Shown one piece after another: positions 1 through 10,943 of a stretch of DNA of 64,000 nucleotides (position 1 is its first letter; every line of letters begins with the position of its first letter). The notes beneath the pieces are model-generated. The model was given only the letters and a program-made list of their open reading frames with translations. It did not search any database and was not told the DNA's origin. The stretch comes from Diplosphaera chodatii (lineage: Eukaryota > Chlorophyta > Trebouxiophyceae > Prasiolales > Stichococcaceae): positions 558,001 through 622,000 of the forward strand of contig JAALGY010000028.1 of NCBI GenBank assembly GCA_032358165.1, written 5' to 3'. The position numbers were made by a program, and so were the translations under genes.

Positions 1-58
1 AAAACCAACACTCGTCACTGCTGTCTGCGTACAATGAGGAATCGCATCACACCTGCAG

Positions 59-3000
59 GCTGCGCCTGGAGGTGCAGTTCCACAACCTAGGCCTGAAGCT
101 GCGGGGTCACCAGGGCGCGCGTGTGCTACAGGGGGTGACCGGCGGCATGAAGGCGGCGCGCCTCACCGCCATCATGGGTCCCTCCGGCGCAGGTGTGCAC
201 AGATCATCTTGAAAGCGAGCTTCCTTTCAACAGTGTGCAAGTATCACTGTGGCATACTTTGTGATGCTGCACTGACTTGTCACCCGCTCTGCTGTCAGCA
301 TACATGATGCGCAGTGAGTTGCACGGTGTTGGGAGGATATCTGTCGTATGGTGTGAGCCGTCCGGTGGATGCTGTTTGAGCAACTGGCTGGTGGCACATC
401 TACAGGGAAGACCAGCCTACTGTGCGCGCTCGCTGGCAAGGCGTCCTACGGTAGCGTCACTGGTAAGGTGTACGTCAACGGCCGCCTTGACCAGTTGGAG
501 CACTACAAAAAGGTATGCAAGCGGCAATGCTGTGCGAATGCCACTGCCTTGCTGAGTCGTGGAATTATGTGTCACACGCTGGACATGATTGACTGCCATG
601 GTGAAGTCCGCAGCGGTGTGTGGTGTGTGGCACATGCTCCCGTGCTAGCAAGCCAAACCTTTTTGGTTGCTTGAGGGGAGCGTCATCATCTCACTCCACA
701 AGTCAAGCTGTGAAAGTAAAACTGCCCTACAAGCATGCACCCATCTTGCCAGCATGACAGGGGGCTCGGTCCTGCAGGTGATGGGGTACGTGCCGCAGGA
801 CGACATCATGCTGCCGGACATGACGGTGGAGGAGCTGCTGCTGTTCTCCGCGCGGGTGCGGCTGCCGGCGACCGCGCACCGCGCCGACCACGCCCGCCAC
901 GTGGACCGCGCCATCAAGGTGTGCTGTTTCCCGACCACAGCCTCTGGTCGGCAACCTTCTGCAATGCAGTGCAATGCAATGGGCCACAGCGACGAATGCT
1001 AGAGGATCAGACATATGCCCCGCTAGTAGAATGAGGTTGCCAGCAGGCATGGTGCCCTGGCGGCCTGTTGTCCGCCAGAGCAGCTGCCAGGCTCTCCGGC
1101 CCACTTGCCATGCAAGCTGCAGTTTCAGCGTCAGCAACGCCACAAGGGCGCTGGAGAGTTGTTGCCAGTTGTGCGCCATGCTCAGGGCAGTTGAACAACA
1201 CCCTGGGTCACCTACCTCAGAACCCTGAAGACACCCAGCGCTGCCAAACCCCTGATGCCCTGCAGCTTGCATTTTCCCTGTGTAAGCTAGCAACACTATT
1301 GTTTCTGAAACGCCCACAGATATGCAGTCAAGGCATGTCTGCTGACTTTGCAACCATGCTGCGGCTGCCTGGTCGTGCTGCTGCCCGGCTTTCGTCCTGA
1401 GTATGTTACTCATTGCAATGAACTGGTCTTGCGGTAGCCAGCCAGCCATGCAGATGGCAAACATAGTCATGTCTTCTGGATAGCTGGGCTTATCCTTTGC
1501 AGTGACTGCTGCTGCCAGCACTATGCACGGGGCATTTTGTGTTGGGACTGCTGTCAACTGAAGCTCCCATGCTCAGGCGGGCTCCAAAAGCGTCATGCAT
1601 ATGCGTCAGCAGGTGCTGCACCTGCAAGATGATGCACGGGATGGTCACAGCCACCAAGAGATGGTCACGGCCACAGCCATGAACCATCTCGGCGGTCCGC
1701 CTGCAGGTGCTGCAGCTGGAGGATGTGCGGGGGCAGGTGGTGGGCGACGGCGGGGCGCGCGGCATCTCGGGCGGCCAGCGCAAGCGCGTCAACCTGGGCC
1801 TGGAGCTGGTCGCTGCCCCCGCCCTGCTGCTCCTGGGTGGGCGCAGCACCGGCGTTGTTCACGGCCGCGCCAATGGGAGAATGACGCTCTATGTGCTGCA
1901 CAGCTGTGGGAGTGTGGGCCTGCTAATTGAGTCTCATCGCCAAATGCTGCTATCGCTGTGTGGCAGTCAGCCTTCAGAAATACGATCGTGCTGGTAATGG
2001 TGCACATAGACAACCTCTTTGGTTACGCCCAGCACTGCATAGCAGCAGACTATGGTGTTATGGGGATCATGAGCTTGCACATGGTCGTGCAGATGAGCCA
2101 ACGTCGGGGCTGGACTCGACAGCGTCACGCCTGGTGATGGCAGCCATGCAGCGGGTGAGTGGTTATATACCTGTTTTAGTAAGCACTAAGTAAGCAGCAG
2201 AGGCTTGTGTCATCACATCAGTATGCAGCTGCTGGGTGGTGCCTGAGTGCGCATTTGCAGCCCCACAAGCGGGTGCGGATGAACCCCTGGTCCGGTCTCA
2301 GCAGCTGCTGATGTGCCTGGTGCTGACACACTGATGGCGGACGGTGGCACCCCGGCGCTGCCCTTGCACAACCTGTCCCGGGCAACCTGTGCACATAGAA
2401 TGTACCAGCACCTTTGTCACCACGAGATGACCGTCAAGGATGGGATTCTTTCCCCTGTCGCAAGGTGGCGCATCTGGGCGTCACGGTGGCGGCGGTCATC
2501 CACCAGCCGGGCGCGGCGCTGTTCGCCGGGCTGGACGACCTGCTGCTGCTGGGGCGCGGGGGGCGCACCGTGTACTACGGGCAGCAGGCGCACGTGCAGG
2601 CCTACTTCGAGTCCATCGGCTTCCGGCTGCCGGAGCAGGTGTGCCGCGGGTGTCAATGAGCCGGTCGTAACACAGTGTATACTGTACGCCCTTGGTGGAT
2701 GTACCATGAGCATCCAAAGCTTCAACACTGCAAGGGAAAATTATACTTTCATACCTGGCTGCGGTCGTGCCCCAGCAGGACACAAGCAGCCATGGCATGT
2801 ACATGTAATGGCCTGCACGCCAACCTGCCAGACATAGATGCGCCCATGCTGTTGGTCCTCCAAGCAGCTTAAGAGCTATGTATGTGGCAGGTGGACGTGC
2901 ATGTACACTGGTCTGCGCCACCCGCCAACAAAGCCACAGCCCCAGTGGTTGCCACTTGTATGACGCCGGCTGCAATCCGAGCGTTCTGGCACCTTGTCTG

Positions 3001-6000
3001 CAGTGTCTACAGCTTTCTTGCAGGCCAACCCGGCAGACGAGTACATGAACATCATCACCGGACTGGTGGAGCCGTTCTCGGCCACCGGCACCAGGACCAG
3101 CCCCGCGGATCTCGCGTCGCTGTGGGTGGCGCACTCCGCGGCGCAGCGCTGCACAGGCACCGACCCCTTGGCCGCAAACGAGGTGACCGGTTGGCGTGGA
3201 CCGACTCCAATGCACAGCTTGGGCCATGGTGACAGACCCTGTGATGTTGCTGTCGAAGGGCGTGGCTGCATGATGCAGAACAGCAGTAATTGCTCTTCCA
3301 CGTAGCTGTGCATGCCAGCGGGTTACCGTTGGCTGAGAACAGAAGTCTGCAGTTGGCAGACCTGCTGTCAGCTGTCCCATCAAGGCCTCTGGCAATTCCG
3401 GCTATTTCAATGCACCCTGCAGTACGAACTATGATTCTCAGTACTCCTTGCAGCATATCTTGCCTGCATCTTTGGTGTGATCTATCTGTGTGCTTTCACA
3501 ATCCATGTGAGATTGCCACTTTGGACATCCTCAAGAAGCCATAATTGCAAGGTAGTACTTCACACTATGCAGAGCGGTACATCTACTTCCGCGTCATCCC
3601 GGCGCAGCTCGCGCCGCAGCAGCTGGGCGTGCAGCGGCTCTGACGCTGAAGACAGCAGCGCCCTAAAGACCACCGCCCGCCGCTGGGGCGCCGCTGCTGC
3701 GGACACCGTGTCAGACAAGGTGGATGATGCTAGGTAAGCCAGTGTGTGGAACACACCCATCGAGGCTGCAAGATGGGCTTCGACATCCAACGGCAGCCCA
3801 CTGCTTGCAGCCGCTGTGGCTACTGGGGCGTGCTGCAGCCGACAGCTCCAGTGGCGAGACAGGCGCACCGCAGTGGGTTTGCAGATATGTCCACCATCAA
3901 CTACAGCAAAGCAGCTGCATGTGCACAGCCCCAGTGAGGGCGAATGCCCGGGGTTTGTGGATGGACCAGCCGCCATGTGCTGGCACTCGACCACTGATAA
4001 CAACCTGTGTTGATTGATTCCGTGTCCTCTGCAGGCAGCTGCTGCAGCAGGTGAAGCAGAAGCTGTCGTTGCGCCATGGCGATATGGCGATGGCCGCCGC
4101 TGAGCCGCTGCTGCCGCGCTCGGCTGCGCCCATCCCCCTGCACCATGCCAAGATGGTCGCCGCAGCCCAGGCGCGTACAGCATGCTGCACGATCCCCTGA
4201 ACAATGGTCGCATCGTGTGTTGGACAATGTGGCTGGGTGTTGCAACACCAGGAATGGCCAAGGCTGGTAGCTGAGGTCACGCTACTGGTCTCGGGTTGTA
4301 CGTGTGGTCGTTGCAACACCAAGCAAAGCACAATAGATTGCAGGCGTGCAGCATTGGACTGGGGTGATTCTATGGACTGGTGAGATAGGTGGTTACATAT
4401 GCATCTGCAGCGCACGCTGCCGGGCTTCTGGCGGCAGTTCGGCTGGTGCCTGGGCCGCGCGGTGACTCGGCGCATGCGGGAGCCCCTGGCCGTCTTCACC
4501 GACTACGCCATCTTCGCGCTGACAGGTAGCTTGGATGTGCTGCTTACAAGTGTAGCATGCTCGAAAGCGCTTGCCCTCCATCGTGAAAAGTGGCTGGCAC
4601 ATCACCGACGCATCACATGCAGGCATCATTTGGCAGAGCCGAATGCCAATTGATGCCGGCATCGATGTCCAAGAGGTCATCTGCCAGTCTCACACTCTAC
4701 AGCTGTCAGCACTTTGAAGTCAAACATCAGCAGCACTCACGCTGACAATGGTCTCTTCGTGGCAGGCATGGCGCTGGGGTCCATCTCCGACCATGGGCGT
4801 GGCAGCCTGGGCCATTTCACTGTGGAGGTGAGTTGGTTCCGTCCCGAAAAGCACCAATCAACAGGCGTGCTCAAGTTGCTGCAACAACTGCAGCGAACAG
4901 TGAGCAACCGGTTGTAGGCCTCCATTCGATCATTTTCGGCCAATGATAGCGTAGGCGTTTCCATATCAGGCCTAGGCGTCTTCCAGCGAGGCTGTAGTCC
5001 TGAATGGTGATGGCTGGCGCTACTGGCTGATCGTGATTGACACGTGCATATCCCATAACCTCAACACCAAGTCAGGTTCCCCGCTCCTTGGATACGCTCT
5101 TGAAGTGACATCTGCTCCGTGGTGGCAGCCTGGTCGTGCGCTCAATCGCTGTGTTCAAACATTGCCAATCACCACTCTAGGCCACTAATGGCTCAAGTTC
5201 TCACCAAGCTTGTACAACAAGCCACATGCAACAGACTGGCAGTCCCACTTCTATCTTTAAGATGCGCACAGATGGACTACAACAACATCGCGGTGGCGCT
5301 GCTGGCAACGGTGGCGGGGCTGCGCACCTTCAGCGTCGGGCGCCTGGTGTTCTACCGGGAGGCGGCGTCCGGCCTCAACAGGTGTGCACAGCACTTTGCC
5401 TTGGCGTCCTGCTGCCTGCCTTGCGACAGCATCGGATCCGGTCTGATGGCGATTGTGGCTGCACACTGGAAGGTGTAGCCTCAGCATGTCAAAACGTGAT
5501 CCTGTGCTGGGTGATGGGTTTGCCCTACCTGCTCTCCCTCGTATGGGCGAAGCTGTCATGCGTGGTAGAGCCCAGCTGGTCGCTGTGAGAGCCCTGCAGG
5601 CCCATATCTGGTGCAGAACGTCTGCTCAGTAGCGCACTGTCATATCCAGGCTGGCGCACTTTGCGGCGCTGGACACCTTTGGCCACATCGGCACGTGCGT
5701 GCGGTCGCTGCTGTACCTCGTCATGTACTGCGCTTTTGCGCAGCCGCGGGCGGCCCTGTGGTGAGATTGCGTCCTTGCACTGCACCTGCTCACTAGATGC
5801 CGATGTGGCATGCCAAGCTGTCGACCGCTCTTCCCGCTTCCGTTGTGGAGCTTCTTGATGATGTATTGACATGTCAAAGGATGCGACCGTTTGGATCTCA
5901 TGCTTGCGTGCAGGCGGATGTACTTGGTGACAGTATGCCTGGCGTACTGCACCACTGGTGTGGCCTACTTCCTGACACAGGTGTGGATGTAGCGTGCACT

Positions 6001-6760
6001 ATGCAGCAGCGCGTGTGGCATCTTGCTACTTGTACAACCAGGCTGGCAATTCTGCACCCAGCAGGAAGTGATGTGCCTGGCAAATAGTGTACAAGCGTGG
6101 GTGCTGGCCTTGTGACATCAGAGACTCCTGCCCGCCAGGTGCTCGAGGCGGGGCCCAGCCAGCTGGCGGCTGCCATTGTGGCGCTGGTGTCGACGCTGGT
6201 CGCGCGCGCAAAGGACTCGACAGGGCTGCTGTGGCTGGCGTGGCAGGCCAGCTTTGCACACTGGGCCCTGGAGGCCTGCGTCATTGCGGAAGCCGAGCGA
6301 CTCACAGGTGCAATGGCAACGTGCTGTGGGCCTTCTGCAGCGTGTGCAGTGCGTGAGGGTGACGGCAGGAACCGCAGCAGTCTCTATCAATTGGCCTGAG
6401 CACGACACCCCGTCCACTGCGCGTCAGTCATGCTGCCACTGGTGCAGCGCGCATCATGCGCTGCACCAGTTGCAGCAGGTGAAGAGGCAGTAGACGAGCT
6501 TGTCTCAGCAGGCCCTATATATAAGATTGGCCACTGCACATGCATACTCGTAGCATGATACATTGCGGTCAAGCTGGATTCGTCTGATGCACGCTCTGAC
6601 AGGCGTGTGGCTGCTGGCGCGCTGCGCCGACCTGGAGGGCCTGGGCTACAGCGTCAACGCATTCTGGGGGTGCCTGGGCGTGCTGCTGGGGCTGGGCGCC
6701 TTCTGGCGGCTGTGCGCGGCGGCGGCCATGCTGACGCTGCACCGCAACAAGTGCCGCTGA
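59..6760 (+). CDS. ABC transporter, ABCG (white-brown) half transporter, 5'-partial
   Basis: ATP-driven membrane exporter of the plant AtABCG24/28 type; substrate unknown. About 15 exons are visible; the first starts at an acceptor at 58/59, so the N-terminus lies left of the window. Walker A is split by an intron (GPSGAG ending near 189, then KTSLL from 406). The block GYVPQDDI is at about 784. The signature ISGGQRKRVN is in the exon starting at 1707. Walker B plus D-loop (LLLLDEPTSGLDS) spans the junction 1836/2093, and the H-loop VIHQP is near 2500. Later exons give the membrane domain: LRTF...FYREAASGLNR (about 5271-5381), LAYCTTGVAYFL (about 5945), then GPSQLAAAIVAL (from 6139) and a last exon from 6603 to the TGA at 6760. 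The order is NBD then TMD, as in all ABCG half transporters. An exon near 3570-3734 encodes a Ser/Arg-rich linker. Individual exon ends between 3.2 and 5.3 kb are less certain than the family call. Confidence 0.92.
6431..6477. repeat. Near-perfect hairpin in the last ABCG intron
   Basis: Arms 6431-6450 and 6458-6477 are reverse complements at 19 of 20 positions (one C/T mismatch) around a 7-nt loop (GCATCAT). The inner 13 bp are perfect. It lies inside the intron 6308-6602 and overlaps no exon. It could be a small-RNA precursor, a MITE remnant or chance in GC-rich DNA. Confidence 0.8.
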
Positions 6761-7379
6761 TTCTTTGCAACATGGCTTGATATGCGCAGGTGCCAATTGG
6801 ACGGATATGTCCTGTAGCAGTGATGCCCGAGGCTGTAAACAGGACGAGCGTCAATTTCCATTGTTTGTGCTCGTTGTGACATATGTGTGTGCCTGGTTGT
6901 GGCAGCTGACGTCTGAATGCGTACCGGTATGTGGCATTCCAACAGCATATGTGTTTATTGGGTAGCGGGACGGAACGATGTCAGCCTGCAGCTCAACAGG
7001 AATGATGTGTACGCCTCATCACCCGCATGGGGAATCGTTTGTTTGCCAGGCCATGAGTCGTGACACGGAAACGCCCTGTAACAGCCTGTAAAGCATTGGT
7101 GTCTACCGTACTTTTCGAGTCACCATTCCGAGCGCCTACGTTGGCCAAAAAGCAGCCAGGTTGCCACTCGCCAGCTTACTGTCGTGTGACCACTGTCGTC
7201 GGTTCAGAGCTCATGTCCAAGAACACCACACAGACCAGCGTGGCAGCAATAATTGTGCCACCATCTGGTGCGGGCTCATGCAGGCTCTCTGTCATGCACC
7301 CAGCATCAAATCGTGGCGGAAACCAAGCCACTGCTGAGCTTCTACCGCCACACCGCAGAAACCACGCTTGCTGTGCTCC
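6761..7379. other. Convergent intergenic region, ABCG / RNase P
   Basis: Tail-to-tail spacer of 619 bp between the ABCG stop and the RNase P stop. It holds the three TGTAA copies noted for ABCG. I see no conserved peptide, RNA gene or repeat. Confidence 0.6.
6834..6838 (+). terminator. Candidate TGTAA poly(A) signal for ABCG
   Basis: TGTAA, the poly(A) signal known from chlorophyte nuclear genes, occurs 74 bp after the ABCG stop codon. Two further copies follow at 7077-7081 and 7087-7091. Which one is used cannot be told from sequence. Confidence 0.45.
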
Positions 7380-10300
7380 CTAGGCTGCAGGCCGCGCTGC
7401 GAGCCACGTGCCATCGGCGCCCGGCAGCAGCCAGGTGCCGCTGGGCAGCTGCTGCGTGGCGGTGGAGTGCGGCGGCGGGTAGGTGGTCGTGAAGTGCCGC
7501 CCGCCGTCAGAGTGGTACCGGACCTGTTTGCAGGATAGCGGAAGCAGCGTCATCAGGCAGCAGGCTCTTGATAAACCCAAATTTATGAAGCAGCACAAGC
7601 CCATTGTTGCCGTGCAGACTCCTTGTTGCTGCAAAGAGCTGCAGGCAGGAGCTGCAAGCGCACCTGGTGCCGCTGTTTCCACTTGAAGAAGAACTTTGGC
7701 GCCAGCAGCTGCAAGGGGTTTGTAAACACCAATCACTCGAAGGATTCTGACAGCAGGTATAACTGGAGGAACAATGCACAGCGTCACAGGCATTTTTAAA
7801 CTGGCTTGAGAAAAGCACCTGGAAGATGTGGTCGCGCATCTCGTCATTGGAAATGAGCAGCCCTGTCTGTCCAGCCCTGACTGCCGCATACATCCAGTAC
7901 CTGCCATGGACGGCAGTCAAGAGCTTGTACTTTGCCAACAGCAGACACGCAGCTCACAGGCCAGTATTACAGGGCTTGCTACTGTATGCTGGCTGGCTGA
8001 ACGATGGGTGACTGACATTCTGATAACACCAATCACTATCGGCACTGTGCTGACTCAGACCAATGCTCACATCGACCGGCGTGCACAAACATCATTCGCA
8101 CATCCCAACTTCGGTCAGCTGCCCTTCTCACACTCGAGTCTCCACTCACCAGTCGTCGTTGGAGCCGAAGGGCGTGGTGTAGAAGGTCTTTGCCGTGCGC
8201 CATTGGCCCATGAGCTGCGCCGACCGGGGCTCCGCCGCCTTGGGCCCCTTGGTGCGCCCCGCATGCAGCACCTGCACCGTTTGTGCAGGCGGTATGTCAA
8301 AACACTGCCCACTCAGAGCCTGACCGCTACCAGGTGACCATTGTGGCGCTCATGTAGATGCGAACATGGCTTCACACGATGTGCGGCAGCTGTGAGTTGC
8401 GGTTTGTCCCTCTTAAGAGACCAAAGTCCCTAAGCCGCCACCAGCAAACATATATAGCAGATCACTTGGCACGCAGCAGCACGCTGCACTCACCACGAGG
8501 GGCTTGAGCCCTGGGTGGCGGGCGCGCACGTGCTGCACCACCGCCTCGATCTGGCCGAAGTCGAAGCCGCCCTCGGCAAAGTTCTGGCCGTACAGCGCCA
8601 CATTGGCGCCGTCGATGACGCAGCCGAACGGCCCGTTGGCGTCCAGCCACCGCTGGAAGTTCTCGAAGTCGTTCGCCTTGCGCTCCTGCAGTGGGGCAGA
8701 AAGGGGCTCAATACTGCTTAACCTCGCTTTGCTGTCAGTGTTTCAACATTCAACATGACGAATGACGTATCTGACTGCAGCCACATTGACACTGTAAGCA
8801 GGTAAGCCCACCTGCTCAGCAGCCAGCCGTGCGATGCCTTCAGAGAAGGCTGTCCACTCGCCATCATCCAGGTCAAACGCCGCCACCTGCTCCCCATTGC
8901 CGCTCTCGCGCCCTGAGCCCCACATAGCGTGACAGCGTCACTTCTGACCCCGACAAAACCAGGACAGCCAGGACATAGAGCAATAAGAAGCGTCGAATTG
9001 ATCTGGTGTCTGCAAATTTGAGCAGCTGCTGACCCGCGCTGTCGACTGTGACTTCTGATAGTTGCCAGGTGCTTGCTGCTGGAAGCGCGCCGTCCGCAAG
9101 GGCAGCGGCTGCTGCGGGGCTGCTAAACAGCGAGCGCGCGGTCGCAAGCGTGCCCTGTGCATAACGCGAGTAGGCTGGCATCAGTATAGAGGACCAGGCG
9201 CATGCCAGATACATGATACACGGATTGGTCTGCTGATAGAGGGTGCTGGCTGCGACCTCGATTGCGCGACCGTTTCATGGCCATCTGCCGTCTGGTTTGA
9301 TGGCGATGCAAGCAAGACATCAAGCAACTTGACTGCAACGCATAGATCATCAGGGAACGAATGACACAACGAGGCTACATGAAGGAGGCAGGGGCGCACG
9401 GTGCTCAGGGTGGTCAGCTCGCGGCCGATGCGCCGCAGCAGCGCCTCAGACCGAGCCCACCCCTGGTCGAACTGGCACACGTGCAGCAGCGCCGCAAACT
9501 CTGCCTCGGTCAGGTCGATGCCCAGGCCCGCGAGCGTGTCCGCCACGCCGAAAGCCTCGTCGACCTGGCGCGTGCAAATGCACATGTCAGACGGGCTCTT
9601 CAGTGCAGCCCACCCGATGCCTGGGTGGATCAACATCAAGTGGCCACATGCTGCATGCGAGCCGAGACTAGGTCGGGAACAACCGGCCATTTAAAGACAA
9701 GATGAAGTAGGATCAAGGTATCTGCTCACCTGTCCGGCTGTGGAGAAGGCCAACAGGGCGGGGCAGAAGGAGCGCAGGCGGGGCGAAATGCCGGCGGCCA
9801 CCATGGCCTGCGCCGCCGCCAGCGCCGCCGCCCCGTCCCCCGCGGACGCCGCCATGCGGGCGAGCGCTGTGTACGCCGTCTCTGACAGCGGCAGCCCTGA
9901 AGCACATAATGGCAACATCAAGCTGCATATCCTCGTTGTGATCACAATTGCTATTCTGCTACCACAGCGGCATGACGTACCATCAAGAAGCAGGTCAGCA
10001 CAGACAATTGAAGAACTCACAGCCCACCTTTCTCCTGCATCGACTCGAAGACCTCGCGGCCGCGCTGATACAGCATCTGGTAGTCCACGCCGTTCGCTGC
10101 GGCGGCGGCGGCATTGGGGAGCACGCCGGCGGGCTCGGGGGCTGCAGCCGCTGCGCTGTCGACCGCCATGCCGTTGGCCGTCGTAGCGGGGGCTGCTTGC
10201 CTGCGGCCGACATCCCACAGCTGTTGCAGCACTGTGCAAATACGACAAGACAGCCGCCCGAACGGGATAATGAGCTGACTACGCAAGCTGCTGGAGGCTC

Positions 10301-10843
10301 GCTCAAGAATGCAAACTCTGCCAAGACGACAACGGCCACTCACTCTGGGTCGTCTGCCCGGGCACGGGCACGCGCCTCCCACCCGTCGCCACCGGCGCAC
10401 AGGTACAGCAGGCTGGCGTAGCTGTCGGGCTTCATGGCGATGCCCGCCGCCAGGCCGCGGTCGTACTCCGCCAGCGCGCGCAGCGGGTCGCGGTCCCGTG
10501 CGGCGTCACGGATGGCGAACGCAATCTGCAGGCACCAGCATGACACTGTGGTGCTGTTTCTGTGTGTTTTAATGTGGTCTGCATGCCTGCCTGGCAGATA
10601 GATACCAGCTTGAGCATGCAAGCAGGAGCACTGTTCGCGCAAAGTGTGCCCTCCCTCCTGGATCAGCTATGCTTCTGGTCTGCAACCAACTGTGCTTCAC
10701 TCACCTCATCTGCTGGCGACGCGGGCCGCTTCCGCTTCCGGCTGGCCTGCGGGCGGGGCGACTGGCTGGCGCCGGCTGGACCCGCGCTGTCGCCCGCACC
10801 ACCGCCGCTCGGAGCCTGCAGCAGCCCCATGCCAGGCATGCTG
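7380..10843 (-). CDS. PRORP: Proteinaceous RNase P (PRORP), PPR plus NYN metallonuclease
   Basis: Protein-only RNase P that trims tRNA 5' leaders in organelles or nucleus. In gene order: a basic KRKRP stretch (exon about 10843-10703), PPR-like helical exons (10527-10345, about 10216-10021, 9897-9731, 9569-9401), a linker exon ending VTVDSAG (about 9000), an exon with AAFDLDDGEW (about 8900-8810), then the NYN nuclease. VIDGANVALYGQNF lies in the exon about 8690-8495. YTTPFGSNDDW (about 8160) joins YWMYAAV (about 7895), followed by ISNDEMRDH. A 45-nt exon, 7708-7664, encodes FFFKWKQRHQ. The last exon ends at TAG 7382-7380. All four catalytic Asp are present (IDGAN, NDD, NDE). The structural zinc ligands of plant PRORPs are not: the CxxC site reads ESGN, and the C-terminal WHVP and WLC positions read WLLP and WLAA. 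The N-terminus probably extends into the exons listed next. Confidence 0.93.
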
Positions 10844-10943
10844 AGGTAGCCAGAGGGCTGTCAGGTCAACGGCAGGGTTGCTGCATGAATTCGTTCATGC
10901 ATACGAGTTGAAGTGGCTGCCGATGTATGACGGATATGCATCA

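Noticed and set aside
727..1557. Long minus-strand open frame opposite ABCG
   Set aside because: It lies antisense to ABC signature exons, has no domain and reflects GC-rich codon bias.
2496..3395. Minus-strand open frame of about 300 codons
   Set aside because: It crosses ABCG exons and introns in antisense and has Arg/Ala/Pro-rich composition typical of shadow frames.
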